A stretch of 64,000 nt of DNA from Siphonodentalium dalli (Eukaryota; Mollusca; Scaphopoda; Gadilida; Siphonodentaliidae), in contig CP136069.1 in NCBI GenBank assembly GCA_032622095.1, positions 121,758,126-121,822,125 of the forward strand, given 5' to 3'. Shown here piece after piece: positions 12,458 through 22,435 of this stretch. The notes under the pieces were generated by a model. The model was given only the letters and a program-made list of their open reading frames with translations, was not told the DNA's origin and made no database searches. The position numbers and the translations under genes were made by a program. How positions within the stretch are numbered: position 1 is the first letter of the stretch; each line of letters starts with the position of its first letter.

Positions 12458-12574
12458 AACAACACCACAGGTCCCCAGAACAGAAATTGACCCCACTCCC
12501 AATAATACTTAATCCTAGATTAAGTATTATTGGGAGTGGGGTCAATTTTTGTTCTGGGGACCTGTGAACAACAC
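12458..12574. mobile_element. hAT-like 101-bp hairpin MITE with perfect 8-bp TSD
   Basis: The element 12466-12566 consists of two 49-bp arms differing at one pair around a 3-base loop. It is flanked by exact direct repeats AACAACAC at 12458-12465 and 12567-12574. The termini CACAGGTCCCC...GGGGACCTGTG plus an 8-bp target duplication are typical of hAT-family non-autonomous elements. Having almost no loop, it is one of the most complete foldbacks here and would give a 49-bp duplex RNA if transcribed. Confidence 0.93.
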
Positions 12575-13627
12575 CTCAATTGATACATATATATGTGACT
12601 CATGATTGTTATAGCTCAGCAGTGCCGTATTCTCTTTGGTTATATGGTGTATGTGAAATGGCTAATTATACGCACAAAGTGTTTTGTCGTCATCCAGTCT
12701 TATAAGCAAGTTGGTCACTGTCTTTGAAAATTAACTCATTTGAAAATCGTTGCTTGTGGTAATGCAGTACCAGAAGCACTCGCTGTGACACAAGTGGTTA
12801 CCAAAGTACAATTTTCACCACCAGTGTAGTGCATTTGTTCGGCTGCTTAAATCCTTTTTCGGCTAATATCTTGGTTCTGGACAGTTTTCGTCCCCGTTTC
12901 TTCGAGATTAAATATTATTGTGCCGTCGCCGAACATGAGTTCCCTGTTAGCATATATTTTCAAAAAACATTTCGATATGTTACATAACAGATACCGCATC
13001 ATTCTGGTGTACGGAGACTTATAGATGAGGTTGCATATTCATAAATCATCACAACCAATCAATTTCAGTCCTCATTTTTGGGTAGGTCCTTCATCTTTGC
13101 CACACCATGTGTCAATTTTCTAAACTCTTTAACCCCTTCGCTGCTAAGACGTCCGTAAATATTACGGACGTAAAAGTGCACGTCGTGTGTTATTTGGTTT
13201 GCAGCACACTAGCAGTGGGCCATTATTTATACCTGGAACTCAGATATTGGTGCATCGGAATAACTGTATCTAGAAGTTTCAAACAGTGTATGGCGTTCTG
13301 CGATTGTGACCGTTAATATAGCCTTTCAACTGAGTCAGTGTTATGGTTCTTGTGATATCCCCGTTATAATTGTACACTGGAAAATGGAAATAGCGTCAAC
13401 AGCCCAGCACAGTGACGATGTCATAACCTCATTCTGCAGCGAAAAGATAAACATAAAACATGTATATATGACGATGCAATCTGCAGGTTGATATTCTTGT
13501 TTCTCGTTGAACACCAGCCATGTTGGTTGATGTATAGAACAATAGTTACTGACAACGTTGTATTGATTGTACCATGTTTTTAATCAGGAATTTTACTACA
13601 AATAATCCATAAAAATCCATAGATGAA
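12575..13627. other. no gene recognised; small palindrome at 13146-13172
   Basis: The sequence ACGTCCGTAA with the inverted TTACGGACGT around 13149-13171 is a short perfect dyad. Open frames at 13107-13316 and 13306-13491 (+) show no known motif. Otherwise nothing. Confidence 0.4.
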
Positions 13628-13842
13628 TCAATTAATTCCCTTCCTCGAATATGATATCATGGATATATAAACTGAACTTGTGAAAAAAACTACAGTTTTT
13701 GAGAAGTTCTTGGTATCCGACCATAGTGAACAATTAAGAGTTTTCATGTCATAAAAATATAGCAGCTGGTCTTATATTTGATTGTTTGATTTTACTTAAT
13801 TGTTGTATACCAATCGAAATTCCTGATCGATTTTGAGAACGT
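13628..13842 (+). repeat. dispersed repeat, copy 1
   Basis: Roughly 215 bp beginning TCAATTAATTC and including ACAGTTTTTG, TTCATGTCATAAAA and TTAATTGTTGT align with 16446-16655 at perhaps 75-80% identity in the same orientation. An old interspersed family, non-coding. Confidence 0.8.
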
Positions 13843-14493
13843 TGTAAGCCGTTTCAAACAAGATTGTGTTACAATTGCGCCACATGATCGACAACTCTAT
13901 TTACAACAAAATTGTAATCAAACAAAACTGATCGGCATGCTGCAACTGTCATTCAGCGATGAAAGGAAAGCAACTCTATTTTCATTTGTCGTTGCACCTC
14001 ATATTTTGGGTTAGAAGGAACTAAATGTTTTCCGTAGGCCTCAGTGTTATCGTTTGGCCACGCCCACGATAAATTAGCTCCATCCGAAGTACACGAATCA
14101 TAGGTTCGCTGAGACATAGTTTGCTATGTAGGAGTACTTTCTGAGCCACGACTTTTATACTTTTTCAACATAGGTTTTCCACACTGCCCAACTGTTTGCA
14201 CAAAATTTGAAAGACTGACGAAAGCAAACACCCAGCCTTATTCTCCCGTCATTGTTTGGATGCGAACGCATTTCAGACTAGGGGAAAAGCCACGTCTTAT
14301 ATGCCATCGGTATTATATTTCTTTAATTTGTAAATTTATTTTCAATATTATATGCCAATCGAGTGCCTGTCGGATGTATATGTGGGATATTTCATGTTGT
14401 TAAAACAACAAGAGATATCGCAAGCATGCACGTATATATAGGGCAAAATGACGCACTCAATTGACCAGTTACCGTCGTTACCGAAAAAACACA

Positions 14494-14534
<41 letters not shown>

Positions 14535-15831
14535 CACTTTCTGCCACCGAGACAGTGGCCTTTCGGCGTTCTAATCTTGATTTTACTTTCACATCTATCA
14601 GGATCGGTGATACCAAACATCTGTTTATGAGATATAAAATATGTATTGTTATTTATTAAAATATTCTTCATCTACTGCGGCTAATATTATATAGTTCTGA
14701 CATTTGGATAAAATGGAAGTATGCAATTACAAGAGGGACACAACTCTAAGGGCCTGATTGTGTGGTGAGGTGAAAATCTTAGGATTTGTAAAACGATGCA
14801 TCGAGGATTACTAAGCTGTAGAGATAGAAAGAGAGAATGGTTGCAAACCCCCCTTGTCTACTCGTATACACTGTCCCAGGTATGAGGAAGCTACTCATTA
14901 AAAAATTGAAAAGAGTAAAATGTAGTACTCACTTTGGTACAATGTATAGCTCATAACACCTTCCTCAATATCTTAATCTTCTGTTCAGGGTTGTTTTCTT
15001 ATTGACGAGAGAAAAACAAAATAAATAAATGACATTTCCTTTCCATGTCCACTATCCCAGACAGAGTAGATTATCCTGCTCTAATCAGGCCTACTCTCTT
15101 ACACTATCAGTCGGAAGTAAAATTTGAGCGTTGCAGATCAGACTGTTAGGATATGAAAAGTCCGCTGTTTTATGTTTGGCATTTGGTTTGTTGACGTTAT
15201 AATGGATGTGTAGGTTATATAATCGTATCTGGGGGCCTCCATAATAATATTCATTTTATTTTCATCTCCATCTCATTGCCAAAATTATTGTCAATGATGA
15301 TAAGGTCTGGACGAGCGGATGAGCGATCTGATCGTAGAACCAGTTATATCCCTTTTAAACTATGGTTCAGTCTGTATCGTATACACCACTTAATATGCAC
15401 ACACTTCTCTTTCACACGCGACAGTGACTTTCACATATCACCATCTACATTGCATATAGAACCTGAACAGAAATTAACAAAATAACGAACCGAATTAAAA
15501 AAATAAAATTATTTTGTGTCTATTTAGGTACCAAGAACTGCCAGAATAATTAATAATTTAACAAAACGAACCATTCACCAACCATCATCAGCTTATTATA
15601 TTGGCCCTATATCTCAATGGATAGCTTCATTTGTGTCATAATGTTTGGTTAAATTTTTAATTATATCTTATAACATCATACTCCCATAATAAAAACATTA
15701 TCTTACAATGAAGAATAAAGCAGTCACAATTGAACACAATTGTCTACATTTAGTCTGGTCTACTCAAGAAGAGAGAAATCGGATGGAATCATGCCACCGT
15801 ATTACAGCAGCCAACACGCACATGATCAGAA
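13843..15831. other. no gene recognised; CT microsatellite 14499-14532
   Basis: A pure CT tract lies at about 14499-14532. Open frames crossing it on both strands are artefacts. A minus-strand frame and others around 15276-15485 (+) have no recognisable domain. The rest is plain AT-rich sequence. Confidence 0.5.
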
Positions 15832-16270
15832 AGCGAAAGATACTTCATCTGGGTTCACGATTAGTTAGTCATTGATATTCAATCACAGTACGTGCCACGT
15901 GAGGATAGGACTGAGGTTAGGATTATTGACGAAATAAAGGAGATTTTTGTGTGTGTTTGTTCGTTATTTATATGAGATGCCGGAGATAATTGAAGAAGCG
16001 GTTTTAAAGAACGTCTCCCTAACATCCCCTGTGACCACCAACCGAAGGAGAGTTTGACTTATGTCCGACCAAATGTGATCACGTGTGGTGTTGTGAATTA
16101 TTTCATACAAATCTCCATTATTTCGTCAAAGTACGTGCTATATAGAGTTATCTTCCTTCCGATTAACGCAGAATAATCATTTCGAAATCATGCCTCGCGT
16201 GGCACGTGTTACTGAGATTGAATAACAATCGCTATCTAATCGAGAACCCCGATTAAATCTCTTTCGCTAT
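15832..16270. mobile_element. inverted-repeat element with about 75-bp arms
   Basis: The left arm (about 15832-15905: AGCGAAAGATACTTC, then ATTCAATCACAGTACGTG and CCACGTGAGG) pairs with the right arm (about 16194-16270: CCTCGCGTGGCACGTG, then AGATTGAATAAC and ATCTCTTTCGCT). The pairing includes ATTAGTTAG/CTATCTAAT. Inside, CGAAATAAAGGAGAT near 15929 pairs with ATCTCCATTATTTCG near 16110. Non-coding MITE-like foldback; termini and target duplication not settled. Confidence 0.75.
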
Positions 16271-16445
16271 ATTATCGTGTTATTATGTGATTGCAGAGTA
16301 GTCACCAACGAATTTGGCTATGGACATATGACAAGAACTCACCTTAGTCCATTTTGCATTGATCAGCAGCACGACATGATATTTATAGAAAGTTATTTAT
16401 GGCTGGTTGTCTTTCTAAATGGAAATAATTACGAAATTTCTTGAA

Positions 16446-16655
16446 TCAATTAATTCACTTCCTCGGTTATGATAGCATCGATTTGAAAGTTGGACTTGTG
16501 CAAAAATTACAGTTTTTGGGAACTTCTTGGTACATGACCATTACTAAAAATAAAGAGTGTTCATGTCATAAAAGAGTATAAGGTGGTCTTAAAATTGATT
16601 GATTAAATTTTCTTAATTGTTGTGTACCAAAAGAAATTCCTGTCAGATTTTGAGA
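16446..16655 (+). repeat. dispersed repeat, copy 2
   Basis: Second copy of the family at 13628-13842, same orientation. It ends about 45 bp before the TIR element at 16700. Confidence 0.8.
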
Positions 16656-16699
16656 AAATACATTTTTTAAACATCAAGATTTTTGACAAAACCAAATAA

Positions 16700-17197
16700 A
16701 GTGGTCCTGCTAATGTGCTATGGTGCGGTAGGGTCATGATGGATTGCTATGGTGCTGTTAGGGCAAACTGATGCTGTTAACAAAAAGTACCGTTATATTT
16801 TTTAATTTGTCTTTTTCGCGGTGTTCCGATAATCTGAACATATCCAGGAAAAGCAATTATGCGTATGAAACATTCAAAAATATATTTATTGCGAAATATA
16901 TTTAATACTGGCTGTATTAGTTATTGAAACTCGACTATAATCAAGAAGGTTATTGACGTCGTTTTAGAAACACAAACGTAGGCGTTAGTATATTTTTTTC
17001 AAAAATAGATATGTTCTTGAATGTTTCATAGATACACTAATTTTTTCTAAAATCTCTCGGGATTAGCCAAACAACGCGAAACTGACCACTTTAGAAAAAA
17101 TAATGGTACTTTTTCGTAACGGCATCAGTTTGCCCTATACCCGCGTCATATCAAATCAGCAGGGCAACCAGTATAATAGTATATTAGCAGGACCACT
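16700..17197. mobile_element. 498-bp TIR element (AGTGGTCCTGCTAAT ends)
   Basis: It begins AGTGGTCCTGCTAATGTGC and ends with ATTAGCAGGACCACT. The two halves are long imperfect inverted repeats (about 200 bp): AAGTACCGTTAT, TTTTTCGCGGTGTTCC and TGAAACATTCAAAAATAT on the left, their complements on the right. Related half-elements sit at 32140-32336 and 33268-33480. No open frame, so it is non-autonomous. I could not define a target duplication. Confidence 0.85.
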
Positions 17198-17493
17198 AGC
17201 AGGGGGTGAAAACATGCGTCTATGTCGTAACTCCTGATAATGTTCGGGGACCATTGTGGGTATGAACCACAGCCCTTGGCAGGAATGACTCAACGCAGCC
17301 TATCTGATACGTTTGTCACATCTATATAGTTTATGTTTAATTTAATATCTAAAATTCAATGCATCCGGTGATGTGCTTAAGCGATTTCCTAAAGCTAGAT
17401 TTGAAGTCAATTTAATAAACCGACCCTTGAATTTAATTGCACGTCAAACAGCGAAGGTCATAAACGAATTGAACATGGTATGTGTACAGGTAT

Positions 17494-17946
17494 AGGTTAC
17501 ACTGGTGTAAATATTTCCCATAGGCTTCAATGTTAACGTTTGTTGATCTGCATCAGAGGTCAAATGGAAACTGTTCAAACTGCCTTCGGATTATGTGAGC
17601 TTGACATCTGTGGAAACTTTCCCAATAAAAAAATCAACACCGTCTAGCAGGGAATCCACTTCAAATTTTCGTTTTTTCATGACTAGGGTCAGTTCCGCAC
17701 TAAAAAAATATTGTCATTTTTTCAATCACACTTAAAATTTCTAAACAGCCACAACAGACTTCACCTTTAATGAATGGGCCTCTTGGCAAATGAAGTTTGT
17801 GGGAGAATGATTCCTTGAATTTTTGTCAACAGTTTACATTTAATTCATGCAACCAATCACAGCCCAGAGTGTTTTAACTGTGAAACTCTATACTCCTCCC
17901 GCAACCGCAGGGGGAGCTGGCTATAGTATTTACACCAGTGTAACCT
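17494..17946 (+). repeat. left 453-bp direct repeat with its own TIRs
   Basis: Starts AGGTTACACTGGTGTAAATA and ends with the exact reverse complement of those 20 bases, so it resembles a complete MITE. Each end contains a 14-bp dyad: TTACACTGGTGTAA at 17497-17510 and TTACACCAGTGTAA at 17930-17943. These are good candidates for transposase-binding sites. The inner junction continues as TAAAGG. No open frame. Confidence 0.93.
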
Positions 17947-18883
17947 AAAGGGCCATGTGGCCTTTCTTCATATTTTTTGTGCATAACCCATTGTGAACCT
18001 TGATATATACCTATAATTATTAAACTGATGTTGTTTTAAAAAAATGTGTTTTTAATGCCATGTGACCCTTTAATTGGAACCCACCCAATAATACACCCAT
18101 TCAGAATAAAAAGCCAAAATGCAGGTTGGATTTGAGTTTAATTTAATAATATGAGGCATCTAATAAAGCATGAGAAGTTATACCACATTCATTTGATCAG
18201 GTTTTCACTTGGCTTTCATCTGTTGTGTCCCATGAATTTAATTTCTCCACAGGAACAGATATGCACAGGTTTCATTTAACCCTATGCAAATCAGCTGCAG
18301 ATTCACACAAAAAATGCCTTTACTTTGAAAAATAAATAGTGTGGAGGGTTCATTAGTCAGTAAACTTGGCATAATTTTGAAGAACAATTACTACTTGTCC
18401 CAAAATCAGAAAAATTAAGTGGAAAATTATTTAAACAATGAGCTCAGACAAGGGTGTTTTAACCCTGGGTCAGGTGAATTTTCCTGATTGAAAATGGTGC
18501 TAAAATTTGTAATGTCTGCTGCAATCCCAATTAGAAGGAATCCTTAATCTATTGTCTCACAGTATCAAATGTCGTTAACTAACATTGGACAGGGGGTGCC
18601 AATGATGAGGTTATAATGACAACATGTTCCTTCAGCTGATAAAGTAGTAATATATCAACAGATAAGATGGCAGACATTTTCAAGCATCATTAATTTCAAA
18701 ACTCCTTAAAAGCAAGGTGCTGATCTCAGAACGGTTAGTTGTCATCATTTCTCGAGACAAATATCATTTCTCATTGTAAAAATTCTGGAAGTTGTATATT
18801 CGCGAGAAGAATTTTCCAAATTAATGCTGTTAATGTGACAGAGTTGTTGAGTGGATTTTGGAATTTGTGAGGACTGTGAGACA
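17947..18883 (+). other. transposon 5' leader, no ORF
   Basis: 937 bp between the left repeat and the first ATG of the transposase. It begins TAAAGGGCC, whose first six bases are mirrored by CCTTTA just before the right repeat. No open frame of note on either strand. An in-frame TGA at 18848-18850 closes the transposase frame upstream. This stretch or the left repeat must hold the promoter; I see no unambiguous core elements. Confidence 0.5.
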
Positions 18884-21483
18884 ATGAAGTTTACATTTGA
18901 TAATCCCCTCAGATTCAAACCAGGACACAAACAGTTGTATAAAGCCAAGCGAGAACCATATGTGGATAACAGAGTAGTGAAACATTTACGCAAAAGAACG
19001 ATCATTACATCACTGGACATTCTCGAAAAGCCAAACTCTGTGAGAGCACATCAAACTCGGTCTGCTGCAAACAGTCTTAATCCAAGAGGGAAGGGTCAAT
19101 CTGACAACAAAGAGCCTGAAAGAAAAAATGAAAGGTAAACATCTCTCACAATATTCCATGCAACAAACAATGTTATATGCATGTTCTTTTCATCATATAG
19201 ATAAGAAATAGGGGGGGGGGGTATGAAATTCAGCATTATAATATCAATAAACTAAACATATATTTGATCTTCTCAAATCAAGTGTATGACTTTAAAATCT
19301 TTTTTCAAAATCTTGGCTGTGTCCTCCTGCATGACAACAAAAATTAATTTGACATGCCCCCATCCCTCTGTGTGCAGGAAATGATTTGAAAACTGTACCC
19401 TGAGTCAAAACACAGGTTTTCAGCCTAATAATTTGCAGATAGAGTTACTCCCCTTATTCTGTTCATATGAATTGGGTCACTAATTGCAAACAGCACAGGT
19501 ATAACATTGCTTTGCATGCAGATATATATAAATTAAATTGCAGCACTGAGTGCTTTAGTTTACTATTCATTCAAAGGACTGTTTGGAGCAGGCAGTGTTT
19601 TTAAAGAAAAAAAATATCTCACAGTTAGACCGATATGTATGTACCTTTAATATATATGGTTCAAAGAGTAAAATTTAGGATTTTACTTTTTAATTTTCAG
19701 AAATGATAGCCCAGACAAGAGATGTGTCAGTGGTTGGCAATGCGAATGCGGATCAAACAGGGTGGTCAATATACGCCGAAATGCGATGATGTGGAACTCT
19801 TCCTTCGAAAAACATAGGGCATATAAACCCACGTGTACAGGATTCCTATACTGGGACATGAACGCTGAGGAAATTCGTGGAATTGGATGTAGAGAGAAAA
19901 TGATTTGCACGTGTTGTGATTTTAGATCTGAAATTTTCAACCTGTATGATGAAATTATAACAGGGAACCCTGGCAGGAGACCAGCAAAACCAAATGTTGG
20001 ACTTTCAGTCGGATTATCTAAAACACCCATTGCAGCAGGAGGATTCAGACGCATATGTGCAAGTGCTAATATTCCCCCGCCAGCCGAAAAGTCAATTCAG
20101 AGCACAGCAAATAAAAGTTTACCAAAAATTGAGGAAATAAATAAAAAGGATCTCCGAGAAAGACGTTCGAAACTCATACATAAACAACAAACTGATGGAA
20201 AGAAGAGTCCACATATCATCGACGCACAGGCAGATGGACTTTATAATAATCCGATTTATTCTGGGTGTGGCAGAAACCCATTTCAACCAAGCACTCAAGT
20301 TATATACAGTGTTGTTGAAAATCTAACGCCGTCACATGACATTATTGGACTTGTGGTGCACAACAAGCTTTGTTCGAAACGCAAACACCTGAACAAATGT
20401 GATAATCACACATGTGGGAAAGACTGTTTCGCAACGATTCCATTTGAGAAGAGCATCGGCGATGAGAGAACATGGGCGAAAGAAGCATTTGGTGAAATGA
20501 AAACCAATAGCAATATCGAGATTGGTCACCTTGTTACTGATCCCGATGCAGCGGGCTTCAAAGGCTGTGAGGATCTCTATGACGAAGGAGCAACAGCGAC
20601 CAGACCAACTCATCAACTGGACTCAGCTCATGTGTCGAGAAACCATCGGAAATTCATCAAAAACCATAAGACGCTGCCAACTCTCATCGCTGGACCTGAC
20701 CTAAAAAGCAAATCAAAACTGATAAATAAACTCGCAATGAACATTTCTGATCGATGTCAGGGTGAATTGACATCTGCGGGAAAGCATTTCAAAGCCAACG
20801 CTGAAGGAATGAAGAAACATTTACTGAATGTGAAAGAAGCAATAGTGAAGTGTTTCCAAAACTCCCATGTTATGTGTAAAAAATACTCATATCTGTGCAA
20901 GGGAACGAAAAAATCCAACTGGATCGTTAAAAATGAAACTGTGCTAGGACCCAAATTTACGATCAATAAAACTTCGGACTGTTCGGATATTCTCACGGAG
21001 TGTGTTGACTACAGACTGTGTCCACAAATGATTGACAAGACTTTTCTTGGCATGAACACGCAAAAAGCCGAGGCATTCAACAGAGCAATTCGGGTATCTC
21101 TGCCCAAAAATGTGACATTTACCCGAAATGTTAGTGGGCGTGCACATTCAGCTTGCCATTCCACAAATGTAGGCTGTGGGAATTCCATATCTGTGTTGTG
21201 TAAAGAACTTGATTGTGAGATTCACCCAAGATCAAAAGTGTCCAAAAGACTTGCAGCAGTGCAGAAGGCTGGAAATGACTTGAGATCATATAAAATGACC
21301 AAAAAGTCCAAACGGGCAAGAGTGGACAGGAGGGCAAAGTTATATGCTCTCTACGACAAACATAGTGAGGAAATTGCCTATCAGAAGGATATCATGATTC
21401 CACCTGAAGCATGTCCCAAACAGTTAAAGGAACACACATACACTAAGTCATCCAAGTGGAAAAGGGTTAAACCAAGGAGGTGA
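18884..21483 (+). CDS. Mutator-like DDE transposase, two exons
   Basis: Exon 1 is 18884-19134 and exon 2 is 19701-21483, joined in frame through an AGA codon to give 677 aa. The start ATG is the first in frame after the TGA at 18848. A GTG at 18851 would add 11 residues but is unlikely in an animal gene. The protein resembles the Mutator-like transposases common in mollusc and cnidarian genomes. It has a Cys-rich N-terminal half (CGSN and ICTCC around 120-155), then ADGLYNNP with candidate first Asp at 262. Next come an SIGDE block and VTDPDAAG with the second Asp at 364, followed by a Cys/His cluster (C468, H473, C476, C483). The last motif is TQKAEAFNRA with Glu at 541, followed by SLPKNVTF and GRAHSA. 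The C-terminal tail is Lys/Arg-rich. The DDE residues are inferred from spacing. No internal stop or frameshift. It should excise and integrate the element by binding its ends. Confidence 0.88.
19135..19700 (+). other. intron of the transposase gene (566 bp)
   Basis: Donor AAAG|GTAAAC at 19134/19135 and acceptor TTTTAATTTTCAG at 19700, with a pyrimidine-rich tract directly upstream. Splicing removes an in-frame TAA at the donor and continues the frame into the exon 2 codons upstream of 19762. It contains a G run near 19211-19220. Confidence 0.85.
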
Positions 21484-21503
21484 AATGTACCTTTCTCTTT
21501 AAC

Positions 21504-21902
21504 TCAAATCAGACAAAAGGGTCTATGTGCCCTAGTGCAATATTTCTGTCCCTCGCAATGGCGTCGTTCAACATTTTTTTCATGGCTTTCCATAACAATG
21601 TGGTCGGGATTTACACATGTCTTCCTATGGCATATGTGACTAAGTTCGAGGCTGCCAGGGTAATAGGCGGGTGGAGACATCGCGAGTCTGTGTTTTATGA
21701 CGAATGCTATTCGGTGGACACCCCAATCCTTTCTCGGCTGACCGGGCTCAGAATTATAACTCGAAGGGAACTTGACATATAAATATCCATAACCGTCCTT
21801 TCTTGTCCGACCTGTCCAAACGCGACAGTCGAACAACCCCTCAAATCTCGATTTTTCGGATAATTTCGCATTGTAAAAATCATAAAATTGACTCTCCTCC
21901 AT
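21504..21902 (-). CDS. I-PpoI-like His-Cys box (HNH) endonuclease
   Basis: A complete 132-aa frame, ATG at 21902-21900 and TGA at 21506-21504. The core motif starts LSHICHRKTCVNPDH. The spacing matches the I-PpoI His-Me finger family: catalytic His89, zinc ligands Cys91, Cys96 and His101 (with Cys26 as likely first ligand), and Asn110 exactly 21 residues after His89. The second zinc site is Cys116, Cys122, His126 and Cys130. GVHRIAFVI around 61-69 is typical of the strand before the active site. The family makes metal-dependent double-strand cuts at long sites. The gene is convergent with the transposase, 20 bp away, and starts 80 bp from the right repeat, which may supply its promoter. All catalytic positions are kept, so it looks functional. 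Whether it aids transposition, acts as a selfish homing nuclease or has been tamed is unknown. Confidence 0.88.
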   Translation of the reverse strand: MEESQFYDFYNAKLSEKSRFEGLFDCRVWTGRTRKDGYGYLYVKFPSSYNSEPGQPRKDWGVHRIAFVIKHRLAMSPPAYYPGSLELSHICHRKTCVNPDHIVMESHEKNVERRHCEGQKYCTRAHRPFCLI

Positions 21903-21982
21903 GTTTATTCACTTGTATGACTTAAATGTGTGTTTAAAAATTGGATTTGGGACATGCTATCAGGAACTGGATAAATACCTTT

Positions 21983-22435
21983 AGGTTACACTGGTGTAAA
22001 TATTTCCCATAGGCTTCAATGTTAACGTTTGTTGATCTGCATCAGAGGTCAAATGGAAACTGTTCAAACTGCCTTCGGATTATGTGAGCTTGACATCTGT
22101 GGAAACTTTCCCAATAAAAAAATCAACACCGTCTAGCAGGGAATCCACTTCAAATTTTCGTTTTTTCATGACTAGGGTCAGTTCCGCACTAAAAAAATAT
22201 TGTCATTTTTTCAATCACACTTAAAATTTCTAAACAGCCACAACAGACTTCACCTTTAATGAATGGGCCTCTTGGCAAATGAAGTTTGTGGGAGAATGAT
22301 TCCTTGAATTTTTGTCAACAGTTTACATTTAATTCATGCAACCAATCACAGCCCAGAGTGTTTTAACTGTGAAACTCTATACTCCTCCCGCAACCGCAGG
22401 GGGAGCTGGCTATAGTATTTACACCAGTGTAACCT
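21983..22435 (+). repeat. right 453-bp direct repeat with its own TIRs
   Basis: Same sequence, length and orientation as 17494-17946; I found no difference reading them side by side. Dyads at 21986-21999 and 22419-22432. Preceded by CCTTT and followed by ATATACAG, so the flanks of the two copies differ exactly at the repeat borders. Confidence 0.93.

Larger units (their letters stand above)
17494..22435. mobile_element. autonomous Mutator-like transposon with LTR-like direct repeats
   Basis: A 4942-bp unit is bounded by direct repeats 17494-17946 and 21983-22435, both 453 bp and identical as far as I can read. It carries a spliced transposase gene (+) and a convergent His-Cys endonuclease gene (-), both intact. 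Each repeat has 20-bp terminal inverted repeats, so the whole also ends in inverted repeats: AGGTTACACTGG on the left and CCAGTGTAACCT on the right. TATA is present at both outer edges (17491-17494 and 22435-22438) and may be the target duplication, though it overlaps the termini. Classical Mutator elements make 8-9-bp duplications, which I do not see. Intact genes and identical repeats suggest recent insertion and possible current activity. Confidence 0.88.

Noticed and set aside
19683-20054. 123-codon minus-strand frame opposite transposase exon 2
   Set aside because: Antisense shadow of the transposase coding sequence.
21480-21782. 100-codon plus-strand frame after the transposase stop
   Set aside because: Antisense shadow of the endonuclease gene, whose His-Cys motif decides the strand.
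17494-22435. LTR retrotransposon
   Set aside because: Direct repeats lack TG...CA ends, primer-binding site and polypurine tract, and there is no gag, protease, RT or integrase; the encoded enzyme is a DDE transposase.
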